From: Chrysomallon squamiferum
Taxonomy: Eukaryota > Mollusca > Gastropoda > Neomphalida > Peltospiridae
NCBI GenBank assembly: GCA_012295275.1
Contig: CM022671.1
Coordinates: forward strand, 35,451,683-35,513,682
DNA: 62,000 nt
Direction: 5' to 3'
Every line of letters starts with the position of its first letter. Position 1 is the first letter of the stretch. The translations under genes were made by a program, and so were the position numbers. Positions 1 to 39,981 of the stretch are shown piece after piece. A model generated the notes under the pieces. That model did no database searches and was not told the origin of the DNA. It saw nothing but the letters and a program-made list of their open reading frames with translations.

Positions 1-685
1 CTTACTACTATTACTTTGCCAACCAAGGAGCTATCCTTTGTTAATGCTGTTTTAAATCATCGTTGATTTTATTATTATTATTATTATTAAGTCGATTTTC
101 TGAAACATATTAAATATCTTTATAAAAATACAAGAATATGCTAAAAATTGATTGACATAGTTTCGGTACTTGGCAGCTATTTTCTCTCTGTGTCTCTCTG
201 TCTGATTATTTATATTTTAAAAATATTTCTGAAATATAAATTAGCAACTATTGAACAGTTCAAGATTTAAAAAGTATATAAATATATTTTACTGAAATTC
301 ACAAAACATCTCGATTTTACTCTGTCAGTGTGTGATTATTTAATTTCGGCAGTTACATCACAATTACAAAGGGTATTCTTGTGAGTAACGCACAAACCAT
401 TTAAAATATGTGCTACCCTAATTCAAGATAACGAGTAAATTAAAACGGTAGCGTGAGATTCAGTAAAACTGTTCAATATTTTCCGAAAGAAAACCGATCA
501 CAGCCGATTATGTACGAATGCTCAAAACACCGGAAATCGTCGTTCTGTCATTGCGCACAGGCAAATAATTGTATTTCCTGATCGGGGTGGGATCAGTTTT
601 AGTTTGGATAAGATCATTTATTTTGTATACAAATGATCGAGATAGAAGACTACCACCCGGACGTTCTGTAATCGGGGTCTTGCAA
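1..685 (+). other. 5' flank and probable 5' UTR of slingshot
   Basis: No separate gene is visible here. The sequence becomes noticeably richer in G+C from about 500 to 740, as expected for a promoter and 5' UTR in an otherwise A+T-rich region. The reading frame is open from 569 into the start codon, so a 39-residue N-terminal extension is formally possible. I chose the ATG at 686 because the peptide that follows (MALVTIQRSPSPS) matches the conserved start of slingshot proteins and the context (AAATGG) is favourable. No convincing TATA box or initiator could be assigned. Confidence 0.45.
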
Positions 686-28856
<28,171 letters not shown>

Positions 28857-29164
28857 TCACTGGTGTGTAGTTGTAGTAGACATAACCTGGCGCACAACAT
28901 GAGACAGATGTATTTAAGACATGGATTTACAGAGAGGCGTTGTTGTTGTACTACCCTTGCATATCATTAACGTGCCTGCAGTGTGCTGTAATTACAAGTT
29001 GTGTTACTAAGTGTTGTATGTAATAACAGGGTTCTCTACAGGTTAGGTTTTTATAAGTACTCTCTGTGTAGTAACGAGGTTTTTATAACTACTCTACTTA
29101 TACAGCTGGCTGTTTGCTGTTAGGATCCTGGTACCTTTAACTGTATGTTGTTACTATAGTGATA
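28857..29164 (+). other. Proximal 3' UTR of slingshot
   Basis: The sequence after the TAA is still mixed in base composition and then passes into the 31-bp repeat array. The first AATAAA downstream is at 30478-30483, beyond the array, so the array is probably transcribed as 3' UTR. This is inferred from position only. Confidence 0.5.
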
Positions 29165-30130
29165 TAAATACTGTTATCTGTGTGCTGTTAGTATACTACT
29201 AATACTGTTAACTGTATGCTTCTAGTGTACTGATACTATTAGCTGTATACTGCTAGTGTACTGATACTATTACCTGTATACTGCTAGTGTACTGATACTA
29301 TTATCTGTATACTTCCAATATACTGATACTATTATCTGTATACTTCCACTATACTGATACTATTATCTGTATACTTCCACTATACTGATACTATTATCTG
29401 TATACCTCTAGTATACTGATACTATTAGCTGTGTACTTCTAGTGTACCTGTACTATTAGTTGTATACTGCTAGTGTACTGGAACTATTAGCTCTATACTG
29501 CTAGTGTACTGATACTATTAGCTGTGTACTTCTAGTGTACTGGTACTATTAGCTGTATGCTGCTAGTGTACTGGTACTATTATCTGTATACTTCTAGTGT
29601 ACTGGTACTATTATCTTTATACTGCTAGTGTACTGATACTATTAGCTGTATACTGCTAGTGTACTGATAATATTACCTGTATACTGCTAGTGTACTGATA
29701 ATATTACCTGTATACTGCTAGTGTACTGATACTATTACCTGTATACTGCTAGTGTACTGATAATATTACCTGTATACTGCTAGTGTACTGGTACTATTAT
29801 CTGTATACTTCTAGTGTACTGGTACTATTATCTTTATACTGCTAGTGTACTGATACTATTACCTGTATACTGCTAGTGTACTGATACTATTACCTGTATA
29901 CTGCTAGTGTACTGATAATATTACCTGTATACTGCTAGCATACTGATACTATTACCTGTATACTGCTAGCGTACTGGTAGCATTAGCTCTATACTTCTAG
30001 TGTACTATTAGCTGTATACTGCTAGTGTATTGGTACTATTACCTGTATACTGCTAGCATACTGGTAACATTAGCTCTATACTTCTAGTGTACTATTAGCT
30101 GTATACTGCTAATGTATTGGTACTAATAAT
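29165..30130 (+). repeat. 31-bp minisatellite, about 31 copies, in slingshot 3' flank
   Basis: The units consist of CTGATACTATTACCTGTATA followed by CTGCTAGTGTA and recur every 31 bases (for example 29230, 29261, 29292). Variants swap GCTGTATACT for ACCTGTATAC and CTTCTAGT for CTGCTAGT, in runs that suggest subfamilies. Edges are degenerate on both sides. It begins about 300 bases after the slingshot stop codon. Confidence 0.95.
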
Positions 30131-30649
30131 ACTGAATACTAATAATACAGGAAGTTTTCTAATGATATACTGGCACTGTTGTATAGTTATTGTTTACTGA
30201 AATAATGGTACTGTTGGATACATGCTGTCAGGGTACTGATACTACTCGTTAGGCAGCTGTTAGAATACTGGTGTACTGCACTATGAGTATAAGAATATGA
30301 GTACATCTTGTCAGTATGTGTATACCAGTACTGTATGATTTGTACTGAACGTGAACCAATAACAGTTTGAGTAGGTTTGAGGCTAGTTTTAAATATTTTT
30401 AAATGCTATGCAAAACATTAAAAAAGAACTCTGCCAAACTGACTGCATATGAAATAGAACACATTACCAGTGGGGTTAATAAAGGTTATACTTTTTTTAT
30501 TTTATTATTATTAAAGCATCGTCATCATCATCATTATTATTATTTTATTTTTAAATTTTGTTATTGGTGTTATCATTATCGTCATTATTATTATTTTATT
30601 ATTATTATTATTGCTATTATTATTATTATTCTTCTTCTTCTTCTTCTTC

Positions 30650-30695
<46 letters not shown>

Positions 30696-32439
30696 TTCAC
30701 TATATAGCTCCTTCATAAAATTTAAAACTCAAAGCTTCCAGGTACACTGCTCAGTATTAAATGGTGAAATGTTTTGACAAAGGATGTAAGGTGCCTAATA
30801 TTTTTAAAAAATATAATAAAAATACAGCACTACAGCATTTTGATATAAATATCCAAAAAATTAACAAACAAAAAATTAACAATTTTAAAAATTAAAATCT
30901 TTTATTTATATTGATTGTGTATTTTATTTTTAAATTTCTCTGATTACATCTGCATTTTTCATATCCATCTTTTGTGTCACCCTTCCTTCATTGTCTCTCT
31001 TACATATCCACATGAAACAGTTTCACAGTTTGTCTAGATGTTGTGTTACATTTGTCTGCCTTATTTTAAAGATTTATAACAGAGTAACCTCTACAGTAAA
31101 CAAAAATTGCCTTATTAACATACCACATTTTACTTCTTTGTGATTTTATAATCACTGTTTCATCTATTTATTTATTTATTTATTTATCAGTTTATTTATT
31201 TATTTATGCTTATGCCTCCAGATCTCACCACTATGTTAATACTGCACATCTGTTTATCCTCAACATTTAATTCCACATTCATCTGTCTTTCTCTGTCTCC
31301 CTACCATCCTCTCTCCCTCTTTCTCTCTCTCTCATATTCCTTTCCCCCTCCCCTACCTTCATCCCTATGCTATTTCTCAAATCAGTAGCTCCTGATAAAT
31401 TAATTAAAATTAATTTTTAAAGAAAATCTTACATAAGTAAACATTTTGAAGTAGTTTTGATTTCTATGTAAAGAACCGGTACTAACATAATTTATTAACT
31501 GTTTGAAGAATTGTCCCAGTTTGCAATTAATATTTATTTCTTACAGAAGTATTTATAAATAGTATGTCTGTTACTTGTGTAGATGTAGAGGTAATTTATG
31601 TAGTAAAAGTTAAATTCAGTTTTTATATTTTTATAGCTGAAGTTAATTAAATTTTAAAAATTCTGTTACATTTTTTGCATTTTTAATATTTTAATTTTGA
31701 GGTTAGTTGTAGATTTTTCTTTTTCCTTAACTGATAGCAGTTTAATTAAAAAACAAAAATAACAAAAATAAACATTTTAAAATAAATAATAATTGATGAA
31801 TAAAAGTGTAAAATGCTTTGTTGGTTATCTTTATTTATTATTTTTTTAAATTTTGTTTTGGTGGGGGTTTTTTGGTGGGGTTTTTTTTTTTCATAATTTC
31901 ATTTGATTTTTCTGTAGGTGGTGATTACAAATATTTTAAAATAATTTTACATTTATTTGGTTTAAGTGGTGTTTTCTGAAATTAGTTGGGTTTTTTATCA
32001 GTCAGAAAATGCCTGCATTAAGTAATATAGTAATAAAAATAAAAATTTATTTATTATAGAACCAGTATTGAAATAGTAACAAGTTGTTGAGAATGCTTGG
32101 TTTAAAGTGTGAATTTCTTGAGCAGATATATTATTTAACTACTTTATTTACAGATACCACATGTAAAATAACTGTATATTTTATTTTTGTTTGTTCAATC
32201 TCTTGTGTTAAATATATATTTTTGTGATAAAGTAATGTTTAGCAATAGTGCTTTGTTGAAGAGTGAAACAGCATGTATATTTTTATACATATATTTGTTT
32301 AAACATTTAACACTTCTATATAACACATTAATCTTTGTACATTTGTAAAGTGGATTAACAGTTTGTTCATTTCTGTTTATATTTACATAGTTGTATGTGT
32401 TAAGTGTGGTGAAATATTTTACAACCATTTCTTTAACAA

Positions 32440-32474
<35 letters not shown>

Positions 32475-33262
32475 CTGTCTTTTACTGAAAACCTGTAAGG
32501 TATATAATAATAATAAAACTGAAAGCCCATCTGTAAAATAACTCTTTCAAAATGGAAAGGTGGTATATTTCTAAAAGTAAAATAGTTGGTTTCTTTTCTA
32601 GCTACAAAAAATGAAAGAGATTTTTCTATCAAAGGAGAAGTGGTTTCATTATTATGAATTTTTTTAAAGTATTGAAATAAATGTACATTATTTATTAAGG
32701 TTTCAAAAGTAATGATGCAAAATTAATACAGTTTGCTAATTGGTAATTAAGTATGAAGTCTTTTTTTTTTTTTAGTATCAAAATAAGCCTGTGTAAATAT
32801 GATTAAATATACAAAAGATGTACATAGGGAGAAAGATAAAACTTAAATGTTATAATGTAAGTATAGTGTACATGAGTTGAGAATCCCACCAGTCTGTGTT
32901 AAAATTAGCAGTAGTAAAATGAAATATTTGTAATAAAATGAAATTATCAGTTTTATATCTAATAGCTTCAAATCCAGCATTTATCAGTAGTCTTTTTTTT
33001 TTATATAATGTTATTAAATCCTTACGTGTTATGCAAAACAAAACATATTATTTTTATTATTTTGTTTGATAGTATATTTACATGTCCTGAACAATATACA
33101 TAATAATAAGTTAAGATAAACATAGCTATGTATGGTAAACAATAAATTCAGATTGGTTTTTTTTTTTTTAAGCTTTTATCATAATACATTAATAGTACAT
33201 CTACGTCAGCTTTAAACTTTAATATGTTCATTACTGTTATTATTATTCTTATTATTATATTA

Positions 33263-33304
<42 letters not shown>

Positions 33305-33450
33305 ATCATCATTCAGTGCATATCACTATTTTATCACTAAAAGAATGTATAAGATGAATACATTCTGGTGCCTTTCAGCGTATGCCAAAACAGAAGTTTG
33401 GAATTACATACATCTTTTCAGTAATTTTATATATATATTTCTATTTACTG

Positions 33451-33501
<51 letters not shown>

Positions 33502-33777
33502 TTTTAAATAAGTGTTTTACTGTTTAGTAATGGAAACATGAATATATATGCTAAATGGGAGGAAAATATAAATTTATGTTCACAAACATTTATTTTATTT
33601 TATTTTATTTTATTTTATTTTTTATTTTATTTTATTTTACTTTATTTTTTTCTTTTGCAGTTTACATACAACAAAACACAAATAAGGTAGAATTAACTTT
33701 AAAAAAATAAATAATATATATATATATAATGTAAATAATTCTTAACTGCATGATTGTAAAACTAATATTAGTTTGAG
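30131..33777. other. Non-coding stretch downstream of slingshot
   Basis: This is A+T-rich sequence with ATT, CTT, ATTT and T tracts (30530-30690, 31160-31206, 32443-32474, 33240-33301, 33450-33505). There is an AATAAA at 30478-30483. The open frames here consist of simple sequence. No exon with good splice context was found. It may be distal 3' UTR of slingshot. Confidence 0.55.
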
Positions 33778-34095
33778 TTGAGGCAGCAGGCAATTTAAGT
33801 AATGTTTAAATTATTCTCTTTAAGTGACTAAACTTTCTCTGTTAGATGTGCAGGCAGCTTTTCTGTGGACTCAGCAAGAGTTACGTCCCTTGTTTTTGAT
33901 GCAAGCAAGTGTAGAGTTCTGTGTGTTTACTTTGTATATTCTGATGTACATATTTTTAGATGTTTTCATGCTTTCCTATGGTGCTTCGTCTGTCTTGGAA
34001 GTGCAATTGCTTTTGTAGCAAAAAAAAAAAAAAATTATATAAATAAAGTGCATTAATAAAGTTTTGTATGTCATTCTTATTTGTTTGTCTGTTTG
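33778..34095 (+). terminator. Probable polyadenylation region
   Basis: A stretch of more complex sequence is followed by two AATAAA hexamers (34042-34047, 34055-34060) and then by GT/T-rich sequence (GTTTTGTATG, TTTGTTTGTCTGTTTG), the usual layout of an animal poly(A) site. It could end a long slingshot 3' UTR of about 5 kb, or another transcript. The motif layout is seen; the assignment is inferred. Confidence 0.45.
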
Positions 34096-34159
34096 TAATT
34101 ATTTGAAAATTCAAGTTTTAATAAGTGAAAAAAGAATTTTGGAATTTTATTTTTCTGAA

Positions 34160-34380
34160 AAACAATGTAACATGATTTGACATAAAATACAATGTAACCT
34201 GATTTGACATAAAATACAATGTAACCTGATTTGACATTTGATGAAATACAATGTAACATGATTTGACATATGATGAAATAGTGTGTAACATGATTTGACA
34301 TTTGATGAAAGACAATGTAACATGATTTGACATTTGATGAAAGACAATGTAACATGATTTGACATACAATGAAACTGCCA
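34160..34380 (+). repeat. Minisatellite family A, copy 1 (TGTAACATGATTTGACAT)
   Basis: About seven units contain AATGTAACATGATTTGACAT. They are 26-32 bases long, the longer ones adding TTGATGAAAGAC or ATGATGAAATAC. The same family recurs in the same orientation at 37330-37605, beyond the unknown gene at 36155. Confidence 0.9.
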
Positions 34381-36154
34381 GTTTGTTTTGAGTGCATTTT
34401 GTTTGTTTAAATGGAAAATAAAAATATGATGTGATGGACCAACAAGCTGGAATAAAAATGGTTAACTCCAATGATTGAAATATACATGCACAAATATTTT
34501 GTCATTTCACAATGAAATATTAATAATCTACAGATCTAGAGATGGTGTAATTTATAGCATGCAGACCTTAGAATTACCAAGACTTCACTTATTTTTGACT
34601 GCATCACAATTCATGTTCAAAATACAGTTGAGTTCTGGAAATGTATGACTAAATGTTTGTAATCATGAAATCAGAAATGTGGACTTTGTGTGTAGAATAT
34701 ATATCACAGTGTAGAGTTGGAATATTAAAATTATAAATACCAGTCATACTAAAATTTGTTTACAACTTCAATTAGTTGATTTGTAGAATGTTTCAAAATT
34801 GTTTATTTATAAATAAAATTTAAATTTAGAAGTGAATCTGATTCACTTTTAAGATATATGTATACCTGTCTACAAAAGATAGATATTAAAGATGAAATGT
34901 ATAAAAGATATTGAGAAATATAAATTTTATGTTTATACTTGATAGGTCAGTTTGGCTTCTCATAGTTCACTGAGTTCTCTGCTGGGTTGTTCAGTGTGTT
35001 GACACATTTCAATTTACTTTTCTTTCTTCTTATTCAAAACATGAAAAGGATAAAAGCAGAAAAAAAAAAAAAAAATCACAAACTTGTATTACATATATTT
35101 CACTAACTTCACACTCTGGTATATAAATCTTTGTCACTTTTATCTTTCAGTGCATTTTATTTATTTATTCCTTTTTATTTATTTATTTTTTTATTTATTT
35201 ATTTTAATTATTTAGTGTTTTTTTTAGTTTTTTTTTCTAGTTGTTTTTTTATTTATTATTTTTTTATTATTAATACTTTTAATTTATTTATTATTTATTA
35301 TTACTTTTTTTTTTTTTTTTTTTTACCTTTGCATTTCATTAACATTCAATGTCATCTACACAAGAAAAGAAAAGACAAATGTTGTACAGTCAAATAGATT
35401 TGTTTGTTAATTTATTGAACCAGCTCTGCATTGGTCTGCTGAACGTGTTGTTTGTGAACTGATACTGAGATAAAAGTGACTGGGAGAGAGTGATCAATAC
35501 AGAACACAATACTCGGTGCTGATATTTTTTTTATCATTTACGTAATTTATCACATATTGTGTCTCACTAACACATTTCTTTCACCCAGTGTGAAACTGTT
35601 CACAGAATGTTGACAGAATCTGATAAATATCCTGTGATAAAAACTTCCAGTTTCATTTGGGAGAGACATTCAGTTGATCTTGACTTCAGTTATTGGAGTG
35701 TTGTTTAATATTCATTTTGTTTTCTGTTGTGTGGAATAAAATTTAAATATTTGGCTTGTAGCTGAGAGGGTGATGGAAACCAAACTGCATTGAAATTGTT
35801 TTTATTTCTGGGATCTGTTGAGGTATGTTTAACAAGAATTCAATTTCAGTGAAAACTGTTTATTAAAAACATAAGTTCATTAAGAACAGCAGTTATAAAT
35901 ACTTGATCTGTTCATGATTGATTAGCTTTATCCCAACAGATGTAACATTAATATTTTCCTTTAAAAAGTAAGTTCAATATTTGTGTCTGTTATATACTGT
36001 AAGGAAACTGATGTAGTTTCTAAACTGTAAACTGTACATGTTTATCAATTACAATTTGTTCATTGTTCACCTAAATGGGGAAAAAAAAAATCTCTTTTCA
36101 CATTAATAAGTATTATTTTTTGATAATTTTTGTTTAGAAATTTAAAGCCACACA
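34381..36154 (+). other. 5' flank of the 239-residue gene
   Basis: This is A+T-rich sequence with one T/ATTT-rich patch at 35155-35325. The segment 35380-36000 has more mixed composition. An acceptor-like TTTTTGTTTAG ends at 36137, just before the start codon, so a 5' UTR intron is likely. I see no other coding exon. Confidence 0.5.
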
Positions 36155-36874
36155 ATGGATCTAGTGAGGAAGATGGATTATGAGAAAAGAACACAACACC
36201 TGAGGAAAACACTTCGCAGGAATGTCGTGAAAGGTCGAGAATTCAGTCAACCTGTGCGAGCAGCAAACTTAAACTTTGAGAAAAATTTTGAAAAAACTCT
36301 GCACAAAGTGAACAAAGAAAGACTAATCTTCCACATCAAGTTTTCACGCAGCTTCGACAACCTGCATGAATTTCAGAAAGAAATAGAAGAGAAATCTCTA
36401 CACTTTTCAGAAAGAACTTTCAAAGACAGATCAACAACAACAAGAACAACAGACGACATTGACACCGACAGTAATTCTCAAATGATTCAACAACTGCCTC
36501 AAAAGCTTTCAGCTTTAAATGCAGAACCAATTGAAACTTTAGTTTTAAACAAATCTTCAAAACATTTGAATACTTTGCCTAGAATTGGACTACCTGGGAT
36601 TGCTGACAGACATTCTGCTGTAATGAAACATCTGCCAGGTTTTGAGAAAATGTCCTCCTCACAAACCAACATCTACAGACAGTTTCCCAGTGTGAAGAAC
36701 AGAGAGAGTCGATCTTACAGAAAACTGAGAGAAAGATTCACACCAGTGCAGGATAAAGTCCCTGACGTCAGGTTAGAAAAAATTAATTTGTTTCACAAAG
36801 AAGAACTGAAGAGAAGTTCAGATTTGAAAAAGATGGTGAGACAACTCTGTTATGACCTTCAGAATTTAAAATAA
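36155..36874 (+). CDS. Unrecognised basic 239-residue protein, intronless ORF
   Basis: I do not recognise this protein. It is basic and rich in Lys, Arg, Ser and Glu, with no signal peptide or membrane segment. The first ~90 residues (RTQHLRKTLRRNVVKGREFS, then LHEFQKEIEEKSL) and the last ~50 (YRKLRERF, then EELKRSSDLKKMVRQLCYDL) look helical and may form coiled coils. The middle is Thr/Ser-rich with the motif TLPRIGLPG. The start is firm: an in-frame TAA lies at 36143-36145, nine bases before the ATG. An AATAAA overlaps the stop region and another lies near 37180. Its length, mixed composition and unbroken frame, unlike the simple-sequence ORFs around it, argue that it is real. It sits between two arrays of the same minisatellite. 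Confidence 0.7.
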   Translation: MDLVRKMDYEKRTQHLRKTLRRNVVKGREFSQPVRAANLNFEKNFEKTLHKVNKERLIFHIKFSRSFDNLHEFQKEIEEKSLHFSERTFKDRSTTTRTTDDIDTDSNSQMIQQLPQKLSALNAEPIETLVLNKSSKHLNTLPRIGLPGIADRHSAVMKHLPGFEKMSSSQTNIYRQFPSVKNRESRSYRKLRERFTPVQDKVPDVRLEKINLFHKEELKRSSDLKKMVRQLCYDLQNLK

Positions 36875-39800
36875 AAATAATAGAGACAAAAACAAAATAT
36901 TCTAATTTAGATTTGAGAAAGACTGTAAAACAATATTGTGATATTCAAAATTTATAAACAATATATATTTTAGAGAGAATAGTAAAATTTCAAGTTTGCA
37001 AATACTGATAAAACATTAGTGTTGTCACATTCAAAGTTAAGAACTAAAAAAAAAAAAAAAAATTGTAGACATTTACCAAACTGTTAAATTATAAACTGAT
37101 TTATGTATCTTTCTGAAACTCTTGATATCAGTGTCAAAGTAGCTAGCTTTTTAAAAATGTGTAAACTTATAATTAAGTAATAAAATATTAAACAAAAATG
37201 CAATCATTTACTATTTTATTTCTAAAAATTAATACATAATACTGTCTCCAATAAGCATCAAAATATACAAACACAAAATACAAAACTAATAAAATTCATG
37301 GCTTGACTGATACATGGTTGGCTGTCACCAAATATACAATTTGACATATGATGAAATATAGTGCAAAATTATTTGACATATGAAATAAAAGTAACATGAT
37401 ATGACATGAAATCAATGTAACGATTTGACATGAAATACAATGTAACATGATTTGACACATGATGAAACAGTGTGTAACATGATTTGACACTTGATGAAAG
37501 ACAATGTAACATGATTTGACATATAATGAAACACAATGTGACATGATGAAATACAATGAATATGATTTGTCACAATGAAACACAATGTAACATGATTTTA
37601 GAAATTGATAAAGTTTAATACTTTATTTCATCAACCTAATATAAAATGATAATCATTAACATAACAACAGAAATTTCATGAAATTTATTAATATAAAATA
37701 AATGCCTAATATATGAAATGTAACAAAACATACAAGATATTTACAAGTTAGTAAAAACAGAAAGTACGATGATACTAAAATACAGTTACTGTACATCACA
37801 TTATGTGAAAGAAAAAAAACTGGTGTATTAGTCATATGGAAACCAAAAGGAAATTCAGTATTTTTGTATCTGTTGATTTAGAATTGTTTGTATTTTGACC
37901 TGGTACCAATGTGATTCATTGGGGCAGGTATGATTGCATTTGAATCAAAATCTCTCTAATTTTGTTTTACATTTTTAAATATTTTAAAATATCAAAATTT
38001 ATTATTTATCTTATTATTATTATTTTCAAAAATCAAGTGAATCATTTTTTTTCCCTACCAAGATCTTCAGAAATGCATCTAAAGTGAGATCAAACTTAAT
38101 TTCTTTTATTTTGTATAAAATGTATAAAAATAATTCATCATTCTGTGTGATTTAGTCTTTATGTTGAAGACCTATGTACATACAGAGATACTGAGAACAA
38201 TAAAATGTACAGCAAATGAAAACAATGAAGGAGAGGTAGAAGAAAATCAAGGTTTTTTTTGCATTTGTAAGTTACTGATGTTTAAAAGCAATAATGAAAT
38301 CATTTATTTTATATTTGGCTACAACATTTAAGACTTCATATGTTCATACATTCTCTTGAAGGTAAAATTATATTTGCTGAACACATTTACTAGAACACAT
38401 GATAAGTCATTCTAATACAGCATAATAAAAATAATAAGATTTAAAAAGAAAATGGTGAAATTTCATTAAGGTATGAAAGTTAATTTTTAATTTTATTTTT
38501 AATATTTTAAACTAAGTATTCTTAAATTTTGCATGATACATGGCATTTAAATTTATTTTTATTGTTTTAAAAGAAATATTTTTATTTTTCAAATGATATC
38601 CCAGGATACTACATATTTTTTTTTTTTTTTTTTAAAACAGATGGGTCAGTAAAGACATAATGAAATAAAATATAAAATATTTCATTTATCTTAAAAATTA
38701 AATTTTTTACTAAAAGTAAACTTAATGAGATTTTTACATATCATTGCTCAAATATGCAGAATTTTAAAAAAAACATTACACAAATATGCAAATTTCTCAC
38801 AAAATGACTCGGTGATCACACAAAGATTTACAAGAAGATTAAATATGAGTTAAACCCAAAACACACTTTAAAATTTCCATGATTTAAGCGTAGTATATAT
38901 ATATATATATGATTGTTTTGTTTCATGTTAAAATGTAACTTATCTCTTACTTTTGGTTTTCTTTCATATTTGTTTACTTCTAATACTCAAAGTAAAAGAA
39001 TTTGATAAATGTTGGAAAATAACAATGTTGTCATTGTTTACCTTCATCAATATTTGTTTTCACCAAAATGTACACGTGAAAGAAATATTAAGGGTTTCTT
39101 CTGACATCATTTTATAAATAAATTATGTTTTTAGAATGGTTTTATGAAAGATAATTTAGTTTTCAGAAATGTTTTATACAAGTTTCACCGACAACACAAA
39201 ATGAAGATCAAGTACAATATTTGTTCATTTATCAAGGAACTGTTTTCATACTAAATTATAAATTAAAGGTAAATTATTTTGACTACTGCAGATGAAGGGT
39301 TTTGCCAGCTGCCTTCAAAACTTCATATTTTCTACTGATTTGTATGTATCATTTGACTGAAACTTTTAAACAGTTGGAAAAAGCATCAATCAAGATTAAA
39401 ATGGCCACATTACTCTTTGTTTTTAGCTGAAATCTCAAGTTGAAAAACTGTTTTGGATGATGTGTTTTATATGAAAACAAATGCTAAACACTACAATTGT
39501 GTTTAAAACTTATATTTAATAAATTTATTATTTTACATTTAAAAATAAAAATAAAATATAAAAAAATGAGTAGTATTTAGTTTTCTTAATTTTAAAATTT
39601 GTGGTCAATAAAAATATCTGTTTGGAATATTGAACATCCCCTAGTTTACAGCTGACCAGAAATGTGCAAATTAACAGCAATTTTTTTTAAGCATTATAAA
39701 ATATTTGCCCAAAAGAAGAGTTAATCTAAACACTAATTAACTAACATATTTTGAGTAAAATAGTTTGAAAAATAAAAACGTAAAATAATTTTTGTTTGTT

Positions 39801-39981
39801 TTTGGAACAATAGCTACAGTTCCATCTAGAGCTGTATTTATTCCTAAAGATATTTAACTTCCAGTGACAGAAACAAGCAACAGACAATCATGGTTTTGTA
39901 CACATCACAAGGTCACACGTTAGTAAAAGATGGATGAGTAAATGATTTGCGTTTTTAGCAAACAACTCAATGAGTCAGTGA
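36875..39981. other. Convergent intergenic stretch
   Basis: It separates the 3' ends of the 239-residue gene (plus strand) and the TMCO6-like gene (minus strand). It holds minisatellite family A copy 2, A+T-rich sequence and an AT tract at 38893-38911. A TTTATT at 39837-39842 gives an AATAAA on the minus strand about 140 bases after the TMCO6-like stop codon. No gene is visible. Confidence 0.6.
37330..37605 (+). repeat. Minisatellite family A, copy 2
   Basis: Units contain CAATGTAACATGATTTGACA with TTGATGAAAGA or ATGATGAAACA extensions, about eight in number and more degenerate than the first array. Orientation is the same as at 34160-34380. Confidence 0.88.

Noticed and set aside
29165-30130. 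Pumilio-type UGUANAUA sites in the 31-bp array
   Set aside because: The unit contains TGTATACT, which differs from the consensus at its end; I saw no full match in the common unit.
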